Part shown: piece by piece, positions 9,004-19,363 of the stretch
Position numbering within the stretch: position 1 is the stretch's first letter
Layout: each line of letters starts with the position of its first letter
Origin: Paraburkholderia tagetis
GTDB taxonomy: Bacteria; Pseudomonadota; Gammaproteobacteria; Burkholderiales; Burkholderiaceae
DNA length: 64,000 nucleotides
Assembly (NCBI RefSeq): GCF_022213065.1
Contig: NZ_JAKLJA010000007.1
Location: forward strand, 124,001 to 188,000
Direction: 5' to 3'
The notes under the pieces: model-generated
What the model saw: the letters and a program-made list of their open reading frames with translations, nothing else
Told to the model about the DNA's origin: nothing
Database searches by the model: none
Program-made: the position numbers and the translations under genes

Positions 9004-10251
9004 TTACATCAGCCCGGCTGCGTGCTTCGCTGTGCCGTTGCTCGCCGACGAAACCTGCGCCTTGCCGGCGCTCTGGTTACCGTTCTGGCCTGCGTTCTCC
9101 GCGATGATGCGCGCGATTTCGGCATCGGCTTCGTCGCCGTACTTTGCGAACACGTCGGTTTGATAAACCGTGTTCTGCGCGTTGCCGAGCTGGCTGCCCG
9201 AGTCGTTCTTGATGTTCACGTCCACCTGCATCGAAAGGCCGATGCGCAGCGGGTGCTCTTGCAACTCTTTCGGGTCGAGCGCGATACGCACCGGCAGGCG
9301 CTGCACCACCTTGATCCAGTTACCCGTGGCGTTTTGCGCGGGCAGCAGCGAGAAGGCCGAGCCCGTGCCCGCCGAGAAGCCCACCACCTTGCCGTGATAG
9401 ACCACCGACGAACCGTACACGTCGGCGGTCATCTCGACCGGCTGGCCGATGCGCATGTGCTTGAGCTGCACTTCCTTGAAGTTGGCGTCCACCCACACGG
9501 CGTTCAGCGGCACCACTGACATGAGCGGCGTGCCCGGCGAGACACGCTGGCCCACCTGCACCGAGCGCTTGGCCACGTAGCCGGTCACCGGCGCGGGCAG
9601 CGTGTTGCGCGCGTTCGTCAGCCAGGCGTCACGCAGTTTCGCGGCTGCGACCATCACGTTCGGATGATTGGCGATGGTCGTGTTCGCGGTGAGCGCGCGG
9701 TTCGCAGCGAGCTGCTGCTGCGCGGCTTCGAGCCCGGCTTGGGCGCTTTTCACGGCGTCGCGGGCGTGCGAGATTTCTTCCTGCGAGACGGCGCCTGTTT
9801 GCGCGACCTGCATGCGGCGGCGCAGGTCGTCCTGGGCGCGCGAAAGGTCGGCCTGACGCACGGCGACCTGGGCCTGGTACTGGCTGTCGTCAGCGAAGAG
9901 GCCGCGCACCTGGCGCACCGTCTGGCCGAGATTCGCCTCGGCCTGTTGCAGCGCGATGCGCGAATCGGCGGGGTCGAGCTGTACGAGCGGGTCGCCGGAC
10001 TTCACGGTTTGCGTGTCGTCCGCGTTCACGGCGATCACCGTGCCCGTCACCTGCGGCGTGATCTGCACGACGTTGCCGTTCACGTAGGCGTCGTCGGTGC
10101 CCTCCGAGAAGCGCGCGACGAGGAAGTAGTAGAGGCCGTAGGCAATGGCTGCAATCACGATCACGAGCACAAGCAGCGTCATCATGCGCTTGCGCTTGCC
10201 GTTGTTCGCGTTCGGCTGCGGATTGGCCGCCGGTTGCTGGGGGGTGCTCAT
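9004..10251 (-). CDS. emrA: membrane fusion protein of an EmrAB-type pump
   Basis: This is the periplasmic adaptor that links the EmrB permease to an outer-membrane channel. The 415-residue protein has a short cytoplasmic N-terminus, one membrane anchor (about 22-46), a biotinyl-lipoyl-like domain (TGTVIAVNADDTQTVKSGDPL, about 75-95), a long alpha-helical hairpin (about 105-220) and a beta-barrel region with PVTGYVAKRSVQVGQRV. The C-terminal approximately 60 residues form a polar, Asn/Ala-rich tail. GGAG precedes the ATG. It lies between the outer-membrane lipoprotein and emrB on the same strand, with short gaps, so the three are one transcription unit. Confidence 0.93.
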   Translation of the reverse strand: MSTPQQPAANPQPNANNGKRKRMMTLLVLVIVIAAIAYGLYYFLVARFSEGTDDAYVNGNVVQITPQVTGTVIAVNADDTQTVKSGDPLVQLDPADSRIALQQAEANLGQTVRQVRGLFADDSQYQAQVAVRQADLSRAQDDLRRRMQVAQTGAVSQEEISHARDAVKSAQAGLEAAQQQLAANRALTANTTIANHPNVMVAAAKLRDAWLTNARNTLPAPVTGYVAKRSVQVGQRVSPGTPLMSVVPLNAVWVDANFKEVQLKHMRIGQPVEMTADVYGSSVVYHGKVVGFSAGTGSAFSLLPAQNATGNWIKVVQRLPVRIALDPKELQEHPLRIGLSMQVDVNIKNDSGSQLGNAQNTVYQTDVFAKYGDEADAEIARIIAENAGQNGNQSAGKAQVSSASNGTAKHAAGLM

Positions 10252-10298
10252 GGAAGGATCTCCGGGTTCTGGCGTGCTGTTCGTTCAGTTATTGGTGT

Positions 10299-11912
10299 TC
10301 AGTTCGAGGCGGCTGCGCTTGCCGTGGCCCCCGATGTTGCCGAGGCAGGGGCTGCGGCGCGCTGCGCCGGCACGTAAGCGCCGCTCCACGGCCCACCGTT
10401 CACGTCGCTTTGTCCTTTCGCATTGCTGCCGATCTCGACCGGCGGCACGAGGCCCGCGTCGTGCGCGTCGAAGCCGCCGCCGAGCGCTGTGATGAGCGCC
10501 ATCTGCTGGTCGCGGCGCTGCATCTTGAGGTTCGAGACGGTTTGCTCCGCGGCGAGACGGTTCTGGTCGGCGTTGAGCACCTGAAGCTGCTCCGAGAGGC
10601 CCGCCTTGTAGCGGATCACGGCGAGCTGATACGCGTTGGTCGAGGCGTCGAGCGCGCGCTGGGCGTCCACGAGCTGCCGGTCCGCCGAGCGGATCGACGA
10701 AACCTGCGTGGCCACTTGCTGGAGCGCGTTGATGAGCGTCTGGTTGTAGTTCGCCACATCGAGATCGAAGTCGGCGTAGCGCCCCTTCAACTGCGCGCGC
10801 AGCGCGCCCCCATCGAAGATCGGCAGGTGCACGGCCGGCCCGATGTTCATCTGGCGGCTCGCGATATTGAGAAAGCGGCCCCAGCCGAACGCGTCGAAGC
10901 CGAAGCCGGCCGCAAGGTTCACGTCGGGATAGAACTCGGCCTTGGCTTCCTTCACGTCGTGCATGGCGGCCTCGACTTGCCAGCGCGCGGCGACGATGTC
11001 GGGGCGGCGCGCCACGAGGTCGGCGGGCAGGTTGCCGGGCAGGGCCATGTCGGCGACCGGGTTGAGCACGGGTTGCGCGATTTGCAGGCCGCGGTCCGGG
11101 CCCTTGCCGAGCAGCGCGCCCAACTGATAGCGCACGCTTTCGATCTGGCCGTCGATCTGCGTGAGGTTGGCCTGGCTCGTCGCGATGTTGCCATTCGCGG
11201 TCTGGCGCTCGACATTGGTGTCGAGGCCCGCCACCACGCGCCCGTTCGTGATCGTGCCGATGGTCTTGCGGTTGTCGATTTCGTGCGCAGCGATGTCGCG
11301 CAGCGCATAGAGCTGCGCGAGCTGGTTATAGGTGCGCGCGACCGATGCGGCGAGCGTGATGCGCGCCTGCTGCATGTCTGCCTGGGCGGCGCGCTGCGAG
11401 GAAACCGCCTGGGCGAGGCGCTGACGATTCTTGCCCCAGAGATCCAGATCCCACGAGGCGCTCGCGAGCGCATTGTTCTCGCTGTACCAGGTGCCGCCGA
11501 AAGGCGGCGGGAAGAGGGCGTTCTCCGAATACAGCTCGCGCGTCCATGAGTAGCTCGCGTTGGCCTTCGGATAGAGCGCCGACTTCGACGTCTCGATATA
11601 CGACGACGCCTTGGCGATCCGGGCCTGCGCCTGCGCGATGGTGGGGCTGCCCTCGAGCGCCTCGTCGATCAGCCTGGGCAACTGCGGGTCGCCGAACTGC
11701 TGCGCCCAGTCGAGCGTGGGCCACTGGCCGCCCTCGGCCGGGATGCTCTGCGAGCTCTCGAACTGTTGCGGCTGCGCGATGGTCTTGTCGCTCTTGACGC
11801 CGAAGTAGTTTGCGCAGCCCGCAAGCGCGAGCGCCGCCACCGCGGCGGCGATGGCCCCCCGGCGGGAGAGCGCTGGCGCAAACTGGGTATCGGGTTTCAT
11901 TGCTCGTCTCAT
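10299..11912 (-). CDS. NodT/OprM-type outer-membrane efflux lipoprotein
   Basis: This is the outer-membrane channel of the EmrAB-type pump. Two TolC-like repeats (about residues 80-290 and 295-490) contain the duplicated helical segments of the RND/MFS outer-membrane lipoprotein family. A basic start, a hydrophobic stretch and the lipobox LAGC place the acylated Cys at residue 33. I start at 11912 (MRRAMKPD); 11900 (MKPD) is equally possible, and a longer frame from 11990 adds a non-conserved stretch before the signal peptide. The last approximately 60 residues are Pro/Ala-rich. It lies 75 nt after marR and 47 nt before emrA. Confidence 0.9.
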   Translation of the reverse strand: MRRAMKPDTQFAPALSRRGAIAAAVAALALAGCANYFGVKSDKTIAQPQQFESSQSIPAEGGQWPTLDWAQQFGDPQLPRLIDEALEGSPTIAQAQARIAKASSYIETSKSALYPKANASYSWTRELYSENALFPPPFGGTWYSENNALASASWDLDLWGKNRQRLAQAVSSQRAAQADMQQARITLAASVARTYNQLAQLYALRDIAAHEIDNRKTIGTITNGRVVAGLDTNVERQTANGNIATSQANLTQIDGQIESVRYQLGALLGKGPDRGLQIAQPVLNPVADMALPGNLPADLVARRPDIVAARWQVEAAMHDVKEAKAEFYPDVNLAAGFGFDAFGWGRFLNIASRQMNIGPAVHLPIFDGGALRAQLKGRYADFDLDVANYNQTLINALQQVATQVSSIRSADRQLVDAQRALDASTNAYQLAVIRYKAGLSEQLQVLNADQNRLAAEQTVSNLKMQRRDQQMALITALGGGFDAHDAGLVPPVEIGSNAKGQSDVNGGPWSGAYVPAQRAAAPASATSGATASAAASN

Positions 11913-11986
11913 GGCCTGAGAAAGTGAAGTAATGCTGGACGTTGCAGCTATTTTTTTGTGCAGCGCACTCAAATTTACTTGCCCCG

Positions 11987-12553
11987 TCATGAATTGGACG
12001 GCGGATTTTGCCCGGCGCTATGGCTACCACTCGGGTTACCACTCGGGCCAGCACACGAACTTGCATTCTGTCCGGCGTTCTGGATGGCTTCGCAGCTATT
12101 GGAAAGAACCCGCCGCAACATGCTCTTCAGAAAGCCGATTTCCTCGGGCGTGAGACCCTGCGAGAGCTGCTCGGTCACGCTCGTGAAGATCGCCGGCATG
12201 CGTGCGGCGATGGCTTCGCCCTCGGGCGTGAGCGCGAGGCGCACGGCACGGCGGTCCTCGGAGCTGCGCACGCGTTTGAGCAGGCCGCGCTTTTCCAGCC
12301 GGTCGACGAGGCGGGTCACCGCGCTCGCGTCGATGCCGTACTCGCGCGCCAGCTCCGCTGCGAGTACGCACTTGCCGCTCGCCACCATGAACAGCACGCT
12401 GGCTTGCTGGCTCGTTACGCCGAGCTCGGCAACGGTGCGCTGGGTGATCAGGTTCGACATCGTCGATTTCACCCGCGAAATGAGGTAGCCAACGCTTTCG
12501 CCAAAGTCGTAATTGCGAACTTCGGGTGGCGGCATGGGAGTCGGATCCGTCAT
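11987..12553 (-). CDS. MarR-family transcriptional regulator of the efflux operon
   Basis: MarR proteins are winged-helix dimers that usually repress a neighbouring pump until a phenolic or drug ligand binds. The 188-residue product has a typical core (about residues 10-155): an LGVTSQQASVLFMVA helix, the recognition region EYGIDASAVTRLVDRLEKRGLLKR and the wing RSSEDRRAVRLALTPEG. About 30 extra polar C-terminal residues (Asn/Ser/Gly-rich) are unusual. It is the first gene of the operon marR-OM lipoprotein-emrA-emrB, so it is probably autoregulated from the promoter at 12590-12618. Confidence 0.92.
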   Translation of the reverse strand: MTDPTPMPPPEVRNYDFGESVGYLISRVKSTMSNLITQRTVAELGVTSQQASVLFMVASGKCVLAAELAREYGIDASAVTRLVDRLEKRGLLKRVRSSEDRRAVRLALTPEGEAIAARMPAIFTSVTEQLSQGLTPEEIGFLKSMLRRVLSNSCEAIQNAGQNASSCAGPSGNPSGSHSAGQNPPSNS

Positions 12554-12589
12554 GTTTCTGCTGCGACTGCAATGATTGACCAGGCAGGG

Positions 12590-12618
12590 ATTATAGGAGT
12601 CGTTAGTTGACGCGGCAA
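12590..12618 (-). promoter_or_regulatory. sigma-70 promoter of the marR-efflux operon
   Basis: On the minus strand, TTGCCG (12618-12613), a 17-bp spacer and a perfect TATAAT (12595-12590) lie 36 bp before the marR ATG. It is a strong-looking promoter, consistent with an operon that must be held off by a repressor. Confidence 0.7.
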
Positions 12619-12755
12619 GGGATTATTGTGGCTGGGCGGAGAAACCTTTGCCGGATAGGGTTTAATCGGTCGGGATGCGCCCCGGCGCACTCCGACGCGC
12701 CCGGCCATGTCTTCGACGCGTCCCTGAGTATGAGCACGATCAATTCATTTGCACG

Positions 12756-12764
12756 TGCTATAAT
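12756..12764 (+). promoter_or_regulatory. extended -10 promoter of typA
   Basis: TGC directly precedes a perfect TATAAT at 12759-12764, giving the extended -10 form TGnTATAAT. No good -35 box is seen at 16-18 bp. Transcription would start near 12771, about 130 nt before the typA ATG. With the marR promoter it occupies the divergent 346-bp region 12554-12899, where I see no gene. Confidence 0.6.
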
Positions 12765-12899
12765 TTCAGGTTCCCAAAAGTGCGTCATACGCGACGTCTG
12801 CTCGCGACGCCCGGCCGGAGTGCCGGAAAGCGTTGAAGACCGTTGTGCGAGCCCGCTGTCGAGCTCATGCGGCGCACCCAACTGAGTACCCAGGTTCCT

Positions 12900-14726
12900 A
12901 TGTCCCGCGCCCTTCGCAACATCGCCATCATTGCCCACGTCGACCATGGCAAGACTACTCTCGTCGACCAACTGCTGCGCCAGTCCGGCACCTTCCGTGA
13001 CAACCAGCAGGTCGCCGAACGCGTCATGGATTCGAACGACATCGAAAAAGAGCGCGGGATCACGATTCTCGCGAAGAACTGCGCGGTCGAGTACGAAGGC
13101 ACGCACATCAACATCGTCGACACCCCGGGGCACGCCGACTTCGGCGGCGAAGTGGAGCGCGTGCTCTCGATGGTCGACTCGGTGCTGCTGCTCGTCGACG
13201 CCGTCGAAGGCCCGATGCCGCAAACGCGCTTCGTCACGAAGAAGGCGCTCGCACTCGGCCTGAAGCCGATCGTCGTCGTCAACAAGATCGACCGTCCGGG
13301 CGCCCGCATCGACTGGGTGATCAACCAGACCTTCGACCTGTTCGACAAGCTCGGCGCGACCGAAGAGCAGCTCGACTTCCCGGTCGTGTACGCCTCGGGC
13401 CTGAACGGCTACGCGTCGCTCTCCGCCGATGCGCGCGAAGGCGACATGCGCCCGCTGTTCGAGGCGATCCTCGAACACGTGCCGGTGCGCGACGCCGACC
13501 CGGAAGGTCCGCTCCAGCTCCAGATCACCTCGCTCGACTACTCGACCTACGTCGGCCGTATCGGCGTGGGCCGCATCAAGCGCGGCCGCATCAAGCCGGG
13601 TCAGCCGGTGGCGGTGCGCTTCGGCCCGGAAGGCGACGTGATGAACCGCAAGATCAACCAGGTGCTGTCGTTCAGCGGCCTCGAGCGCGTGCAGGTCGAA
13701 TCGGCCGAAGCCGGCGACATCGTGCTGATCAACGGCATTGAAGACATCGGCATTGGTGCGACCATCTGCGCGGTCGATACCCCCGAAGCCCTGCCGATGA
13801 TCACGGTGGACGAGCCGACGCTCACGATGAACTTCCTCGTGAACTCGTCGCCGCTCGCGGGCAAGGAAGGCAAGTTCGTGACGAGCCGTCAGATCCGCGA
13901 CCGTCTCACGAAGGAGCTGAACCACAACGTCGCGCTGCGCGTGAAGGACACCGGCGACGAAACCACGTTCGAAGTGTCGGGCCGTGGCGAGCTGCACCTC
14001 ACGATCCTGATCGAAAACATGCGCCGCGAAGGCTACGAGCTGGCCGTGTCGCGTCCGCGCGTGGTGCTGCACGAAGTCGACGGCGTGAAGCAGGAGCCGT
14101 ACGAAATGCTGACGGTGGACGTCGAAGACAGCCACCAGGGCGGCGTGATGGAAGAGCTGGGCCGCCGCAAGGGCGAAATGCTCGACATGGCTTCGGACAG
14201 CCGTGGCCGCACGCGCCTCGAGTACCGCATTCCGGCCCGTGGCCTGATCGGCTTCCAGGGTGAGTTCATGACGCTCACGCGCGGCACGGGCCTGATGAGT
14301 CACGTGTTCGACGCCTATGGCCCGATCAAGGAAGGCACGCTCGGCGAGCGCCGCAACGGCGTGCTGATCTCGCAGGACGACGGCGCCGCCGTTGCCTACG
14401 CGCTGTGGAAGCTGCAGGACCGCGGCCGCATGTTCGTGAAGCCGGGCGACGCGCTGTACGAAGGCATGATCATCGGCATTCATAGCCGCGACAACGACCT
14501 CGTCGTGAACCCGATCAAGGGCAAGCAGCTCACCAACGTGCGCGCCTCGGGCACCGACGAAGCTGTGCGCCTCGTGCCGCCGATCCAGATGTCGCTCGAA
14601 TACGCAGTCGAATTCATCGACGACGACGAACTCGTGGAAGTCACGCCGCAGTCGATCCGTCTGCGCAAGCGCCATCTGAAAGAGCACGAGCGTCGCCGCG
14701 CAAGCCGCGAAGCCGGTGCCGAGTAA
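12900..14726 (+). CDS. typA: ribosome-associated GTPase TypA/BipA
   Basis: TypA is a translational GTPase of the EF-G/LepA class that binds the ribosome and supports 50S assembly and stress or cold growth. The 608-residue length is that of the family. The G domain starts at once: AHVDHGKTT (P-loop), VDTPGHADF (G3) and NKIDR (G4). Domain II, the EF-G-like domains III and V, and the TypA-specific C-terminal domain follow, ending in a Lys/Arg-rich tail. ATG 12900 gives the conserved start [19 protein letters not shown]; the in-frame extension from 12843 is not conserved in type. A clear terminator follows, so the gene is monocistronic. Confidence 0.96.
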   Translation: MSRALRNIAIIAHVDHGKTTLVDQLLRQSGTFRDNQQVAERVMDSNDIEKERGITILAKNCAVEYEGTHINIVDTPGHADFGGEVERVLSMVDSVLLLVDAVEGPMPQTRFVTKKALALGLKPIVVVNKIDRPGARIDWVINQTFDLFDKLGATEEQLDFPVVYASGLNGYASLSADAREGDMRPLFEAILEHVPVRDADPEGPLQLQITSLDYSTYVGRIGVGRIKRGRIKPGQPVAVRFGPEGDVMNRKINQVLSFSGLERVQVESAEAGDIVLINGIEDIGIGATICAVDTPEALPMITVDEPTLTMNFLVNSSPLAGKEGKFVTSRQIRDRLTKELNHNVALRVKDTGDETTFEVSGRGELHLTILIENMRREGYELAVSRPRVVLHEVDGVKQEPYEMLTVDVEDSHQGGVMEELGRRKGEMLDMASDSRGRTRLEYRIPARGLIGFQGEFMTLTRGTGLMSHVFDAYGPIKEGTLGERRNGVLISQDDGAAVAYALWKLQDRGRMFVKPGDALYEGMIIGIHSRDNDLVVNPIKGKQLTNVRASGTDEAVRLVPPIQMSLEYAVEFIDDDELVEVTPQSIRLRKRHLKEHERRRASREAGAE

Positions 14727-14776
14727 GCGCGCTGTTGTCGATTTTTTGCGCACCGCAATGCAAGTAAGAAGCCAGG

Positions 14777-14806
14777 AAAGCCGCCTCTTTGTGGGCGGCT
14801 TTTTTG
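14777..14806 (+). terminator. intrinsic terminator after typA
   Basis: AAAGCCGCC (14777-14785) pairs with GGCGGCTTT (14794-14802), and a T-run continues to 14805. It is 50 nt after the typA stop. The remaining bases to 15064 (338 nt between genes in all) hold no gene that I can support; the sucA promoter should lie there, but no convincing pair of boxes was found. Confidence 0.85.
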
Positions 14807-15064
14807 CGTCCGGTAACAATTGTGTTGCGATGCGTAAAGGGTGTGTTGCAAATGCCGCAAAGGCCCGTCTGCAAAGGGTTTGCGTGTGCGCTCGTGACGC
14901 ATTGCAATCTATGGCGGGTATCGCTTCTGTGATATCCTCCGCGGATGCATGATTTAGGTCCTTCCAAGCAGACTTGATTCGCAATCCGCTAAACGGTCAG
15001 GCCGTGGCGCGGAAGGTTGAGTAACCCGCTATTTCTCGAGAAACTCGAAGAAAGGTGAGCGTAA

Positions 15065-17929
15065 ATGTCGGAAACGATGAAGCAGTTCCAGCTGAACTCC
15101 TACCTGTTCGGCGGCAATGCTCCGTATGTCGAAGAGCTATACGAAGCATATCTTGATAACCCCGCGTCCGTTCCGGACACGTGGCGCCAATACTTTGACG
15201 CACTGCAAAACGTGCCGTCGTCGAGCGGCACGACTGACAACGATATCGCCCATGGGCCGATCGTCGAGTCGTTTGCCCAGCGCGCCAAGGCCAATGCGTT
15301 CATCCCGCGCGGAGGTGGCGAAGATCTCGCCACGGCGCGCAAGCAAGTTTACGTTCAGTCCCTCATTGGTGCTTATCGATTCCTTGGCTCGCAATGGGCC
15401 AATCTCGATCCGCTGAAGCGCCGCGAGCGTCCGAATATCCCCGAGCTCGAGCCCGCGTTCTACGACTTCACCGAAGCCGACATGGACGAGACGTTCAGCG
15501 CCACGAACCTGTATTTCGGTTTCGAGCGCGCGTCGTTGCGCGAGATCGTCAAGGCACTGCGCGACACGTATTGCGGCACGATCGGCGCCGAGTACATGTA
15601 CATCAGCGATCCTGAGCAAAAGCGCTGGTGGAAGGAGCGTCTCGAGTCGATCCGCTCGACGCCCAACTTCACGAACGACAAGAAGAAGCACATCCTTCAG
15701 CGCCTGACGGCCGCCGAAGGCCTCGAGCGCTTCCTGCACACCAAGTACGTCGGCCAGAAGCGCTTCTCGCTCGAAGGCGGCGAGAGCTTCATCGCTGCGA
15801 TGGACGAAGTCGTCCGTCATGCGGGCGCCAAGGGCGTGCAGGAAATCGTGATCGGCATGGCCCACCGCGGCCGCCTGAACGTGCTGGTGAACACGCTCGG
15901 CAAGATGCCGTCGGACCTGTTTGCCGAATTCGAAGGCAAGCACGTCGACGACCTGCCGGCAGGCGACGTGAAGTACCACAAGGGCTTCTCGTCGGACATC
16001 GCGACCGAAGGCGGTCCGGTCCACCTGTCGCTCGCGTTCAACCCGTCGCACCTCGAAATCGTCAACCCGGTGGTCGAAGGCTCGGCCAAGGCCCGTATGG
16101 ATCGCCGCGGCGACGACAACGGCCTGCAAGTGCTGCCGGTGCAGATCCACGGCGACGCGGCTTTCGCGGGCCAGGGCGTCGTGATGGAAACGCTGAACCT
16201 CGCGCAAACGCGCGGTTACGGCACGCACGGCACGCTGCACATCGTCATCAACAACCAGATCGGCTTCACGACCTCGGACCCGCGCGACGCGCGTTCGACG
16301 CTCTACTGTACCGACGTGGTCAAGATGATCGAGGCGCCGGTTCTGCACGTGAACGGCGACGATCCGGAAGCGGTCGTGCTGGCGATCCAGCTCGCGGTCG
16401 AATTCCGCATGCAGTTCCACAAGGATGTCGTGGTCGACATCATCTGCTTCCGCAAGCTCGGCCACAACGAGCAGGACACCCCGGCGGTCACGCAGCCGCT
16501 CATGTACAAGACGATCGCGAAGCACCCGGGCACCCGTGCGCTGTACGCCGAGAAGCTCGTGCAGCAGGGCGTGATCACGGCTGAAGACGGCGACAACTAC
16601 ATCAAGGCCTACCGTGCCGCGATGGACGAAGGTCACCACACCATCGACCCGGTGCTCTCGAACTACAAGAGCAAGTACGCGGTGGACTGGGTGCCGTTCC
16701 TGAACCGCAAGTGGACCGACGCCGCCGACACGGCCGTGCCGCTGGCAGAGCTCAAGCGTCTGGCCGAGCGCATCACCACGATCCCCGAGAACTTCAAGGT
16801 TCACCCGCTGGTCGAGCGCGTCATCAACGACCGCCGTGCGATGGGCAAGGGCGAGTCGAAGCTCGACTGGGGCATGGGCGAGCACCTCGCGTTCGCCTCG
16901 CTGGTCGCTTCGGGCTACGCCGTGCGTCTCACGGGCCAGGACTCGGGCCGTGGCACGTTCACGCACCGTCACGCTGTTCTGCACGACCAGAACCGTGAGC
17001 GCTGGAACGACGGCACGTACATCCCGCTGCAGAACATTGGCGAGAACCAGGCAAGCTTCACGGTGATCGACTCGGTGCTCTCCGAAGAAGCAGTGCTCGG
17101 TTTCGAGTACGGCTATTCGACGGCTGAGCCGAACACGCTCGTCGCGTGGGAAGGCCAGTTCGGCGACTTCGTGAACGGCGCGCAGGTCGTGATCGACCAG
17201 TTCATCTCGTCGGGCGAAGTGAAGTGGGGCCGCGTCTCGGGTCTCACGATGCTGCTGCCGCACGGCTACGAAGGTCAGGGTCCGGAGCACTCGTCGGCAC
17301 GTATCGAGCGTTTCCTGCAACTGTGCGCCGAGCACAACATGCAGGTCGTTCAGCCGACCACGCCGGCGCAGATCTTCCACCTGCTGCGCCGCCAGATGAT
17401 CCGCCTGTTCCGCAAGCCGCTCATCATCTTCACGCCGAAGTCGCTGCTGCGTCACAAGGAAGCCGTGTCGGATCTGTCCGAACTCGCGAAGGGCACGTTC
17501 CAGCCGGTCGTCGGCGAAGTGGACGACAGCATCGACGCGAAGAAGGTCAAGCGCGTGGTCGCCTGCTCGGGCCGCGTGTACTACGACCTCGTGGCGCATC
17601 GCCGCGAATCGAAGTCGAACGACGTCGCGATCATCCGTATCGAACAGCTCTATCCGTTCGCGCACAAGCAGTTCGAAGCCGAGCTGAAGAAGTACGACAA
17701 CGCGACCGAAGTGGTCTGGGTGCAGGACGAGCCGCAGAATCAGGGCCCGTGGTTCTACATCGAGCACCACCTGAAGGAAGGCATGAAGGAAGGCATGAAG
17801 CTCGCGTACAGCGGCCGTCCTGCTTCCGCCTCGCCGGCCGTCGGCTACTACGCGAAGCACTATGAGCAGCAGAAGTCGCTGATCGAAGGTGCGTTCGGCC
17901 GCCTGAAGGGCGCGCAGGTCGCGAAGTAA
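15065..17929 (+). CDS. sucA: 2-oxoglutarate dehydrogenase E1 component
   Basis: E1 decarboxylates 2-oxoglutarate with thiamine diphosphate and passes the succinyl group to the lipoyl arm of E2. The 954-residue protein has the N-terminal segment that docks on E2 (NSYLFGGNAPYVEELYEAYL), the first thiamine-binding half with GDAAFAGQG and INNQIGFTTSDPRDARST (about 355-420), and the transketolase-like pyrimidine domain with GLTMLLPHGYEGQGPEHSSARIERFLQL (about 725-750). AAAGGTGAG precedes the ATG. It begins sucA-sucB-lpdA, the whole TCA-cycle complex in order. In Burkholderia these genes are often named odhA, odhB and odhL. Confidence 0.97.
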   Translation: MSETMKQFQLNSYLFGGNAPYVEELYEAYLDNPASVPDTWRQYFDALQNVPSSSGTTDNDIAHGPIVESFAQRAKANAFIPRGGGEDLATARKQVYVQSLIGAYRFLGSQWANLDPLKRRERPNIPELEPAFYDFTEADMDETFSATNLYFGFERASLREIVKALRDTYCGTIGAEYMYISDPEQKRWWKERLESIRSTPNFTNDKKKHILQRLTAAEGLERFLHTKYVGQKRFSLEGGESFIAAMDEVVRHAGAKGVQEIVIGMAHRGRLNVLVNTLGKMPSDLFAEFEGKHVDDLPAGDVKYHKGFSSDIATEGGPVHLSLAFNPSHLEIVNPVVEGSAKARMDRRGDDNGLQVLPVQIHGDAAFAGQGVVMETLNLAQTRGYGTHGTLHIVINNQIGFTTSDPRDARSTLYCTDVVKMIEAPVLHVNGDDPEAVVLAIQLAVEFRMQFHKDVVVDIICFRKLGHNEQDTPAVTQPLMYKTIAKHPGTRALYAEKLVQQGVITAEDGDNYIKAYRAAMDEGHHTIDPVLSNYKSKYAVDWVPFLNRKWTDAADTAVPLAELKRLAERITTIPENFKVHPLVERVINDRRAMGKGESKLDWGMGEHLAFASLVASGYAVRLTGQDSGRGTFTHRHAVLHDQNRERWNDGTYIPLQNIGENQASFTVIDSVLSEEAVLGFEYGYSTAEPNTLVAWEGQFGDFVNGAQVVIDQFISSGEVKWGRVSGLTMLLPHGYEGQGPEHSSARIERFLQLCAEHNMQVVQPTTPAQIFHLLRRQMIRLFRKPLIIFTPKSLLRHKEAVSDLSELAKGTFQPVVGEVDDSIDAKKVKRVVACSGRVYYDLVAHRRESKSNDVAIIRIEQLYPFAHKQFEAELKKYDNATEVVWVQDEPQNQGPWFYIEHHLKEGMKEGMKLAYSGRPASASPAVGYYAKHYEQQKSLIEGAFGRLKGAQVAK

Positions 17930-17950
17930 GCACATAGAGCGAATCGAACC

Positions 17951-17985
17951 GGGAAAGCGCGACCTTATAGATCACGCGCTTTCCC
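17951..17985. repeat. stem-loop between sucA and sucB
   Basis: GGGAAAGCGCG (17951-17961) and CGCGCTTTCCC (17975-17985) make a perfect 11-bp stem with a 13-nt loop. No T-run follows. It may set the mRNA ratio of E1 to E2 by stabilising the 3' end of sucA or by partial termination. Confidence 0.6.
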
Positions 17986-18051
17986 GCGCTCAGGTGCGCG
18001 GACCGGTTCGTTACACGGGGTGGTCCCCGATAAAGTATTCAGGAAAATCAC

Positions 18052-19323
18052 ATGGCTATCGTAGAAGTCAAGGTCCCTCAGTTTTCGGAGTCGGTGTCGG
18101 AAGGCACGATGCTGCAGTGGAAGAAGAAGCCGGGCGAAGCAGTTGCCCAGGACGAAGTCGTCATCGAGATCGAAACCGACAAGGTCGTGCTCGAAGTGCC
18201 CGCGCCGGCTGCCGGCGTGCTGGCCGAGATCGTGGTGGGCGACGGCGCAACCGTCGCGAGCGAACAGTTGATCGCGAAGATCGACACGGAAGCCAAGGCT
18301 GGCGCCGCTGCGGCTCCCGCTGCTGCTGCCGCCCCGGCTGCTGCTGCACCCGCAGCCGCACCGGCCGCCGCTGCTGCCGCATCGGGCTCGAGCAGCACCA
18401 TCGCCTCGCCCGCAGCGAACAAGCTGATGGCTGAGAAGGGTCTCTCGGGCGGCGACGTCGCCGGCACGGGCCGTGACGGCCGCATCACCAAGCAGGACGT
18501 GCTCGGCGCGGGCGCGCCGAAGGCCGCTCCCGCAGCCGCGCCGGCCGCCCGGCCCGCCGCTGCCGCGAAGCCCTCGCTGCCGCAAGTCAGCGCGCCGGCA
18601 TCGGCTGCGAACTGGCTCAACGACCGTCCGGAACAGCGCGTGCCGATGTCGCGTCTGCGTGCGCGTATCGCCGAGCGTCTGCTCGAGTCGCAGCAAACCA
18701 ACGCCATCCTCACGACGTTCAACGAAGTGAACATGGCGCCGGTCATGGACCTGCGCAACAAGTACAAGGACAAGTTCGAGAAGGAACACGGCGTGAAGCT
18801 CGGCTTCATGTCGTTCTTCGTGAAGGCGGCGGTTCATGCGCTGAAGAAGTTCCCGCTCGTGAACGCGTCGATCGACGGCAACGACATCGTCTACCACGGC
18901 TACTTCGACATCGGTATCGCTGTCGGCTCGCCGCGCGGTCTGGTGGTGCCCATCCTGCGCAACGCAGACCAGATGAGCCTCGCCGACATCGAGAAGAAGA
19001 TCGCCGAATTCGGCCAGAAGGCCAAGGACGGCAAGCTCTCGATCGAGGAAATGACGGGCGGTACGTTCTCGATCTCGAATGGCGGTGTGTTCGGCTCGAT
19101 GCTCTCGACGCCGATCATCAACCCGCCGCAGTCGGCGATCCTCGGCGTGCACGCCACCAAGGAGCGCGCGGTGGTCGAGAACGGCCAGATCGTGATCCGT
19201 CCGATGAACTACCTCGCGATGTCCTACGACCACCGCATCATCGACGGCCGCGAAGCCGTGCTGTCGCTGGTCGCGATGAAGGACGCTCTGGAAGATCCGG
19301 CTCGCCTGCTGCTCGACCTGTAA
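18052..19323 (+). CDS. sucB: dihydrolipoyl succinyltransferase (E2 of 2-oxoglutarate dehydrogenase)
   Basis: E2 forms the 24-subunit core and transfers succinyl groups to CoA. The 423-residue protein has one lipoyl domain (about 1-77) with the lipoylated Lys44 in EIETDKVV, an Ala/Pro-rich flexible linker (about 80-115), a peripheral-subunit-binding domain ([13 protein letters not shown] to GRITKQDVL, about 120-155), a second Ala/Pro linker and the catalytic domain (about 190-423). The catalytic site [12 protein letters not shown] contains the active-site His and the Asp. It lies between sucA and lpdA, with hairpins in both gaps. Confidence 0.97.
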   Translation: MAIVEVKVPQFSESVSEGTMLQWKKKPGEAVAQDEVVIEIETDKVVLEVPAPAAGVLAEIVVGDGATVASEQLIAKIDTEAKAGAAAAPAAAAAPAAAAPAAAPAAAAAASGSSSTIASPAANKLMAEKGLSGGDVAGTGRDGRITKQDVLGAGAPKAAPAAAPAARPAAAAKPSLPQVSAPASAANWLNDRPEQRVPMSRLRARIAERLLESQQTNAILTTFNEVNMAPVMDLRNKYKDKFEKEHGVKLGFMSFFVKAAVHALKKFPLVNASIDGNDIVYHGYFDIGIAVGSPRGLVVPILRNADQMSLADIEKKIAEFGQKAKDGKLSIEEMTGGTFSISNGGVFGSMLSTPIINPPQSAILGVHATKERAVVENGQIVIRPMNYLAMSYDHRIIDGREAVLSLVAMKDALEDPARLLLDL

Positions 19324-19363
19324 GCGTAGTTCGTCTAGTACCCAGTCTCACACTGAGCGTCGC

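Noticed and set aside
14902..14935. TTGCAA ... TGATAT as a sucA promoter
   Set aside because: The boxes are 22 bp apart, too far for sigma-70, and neither is close to consensus.
12603..14984. A 793-codon open frame opposite typA
   Set aside because: Antisense of a certain gene; runs through the typA terminator and promoter.
15137..17935. A 932-codon open frame opposite sucA
   Set aside because: Same cause: the complementary frame of a GC-rich gene; no start signal and no recognisable domain.
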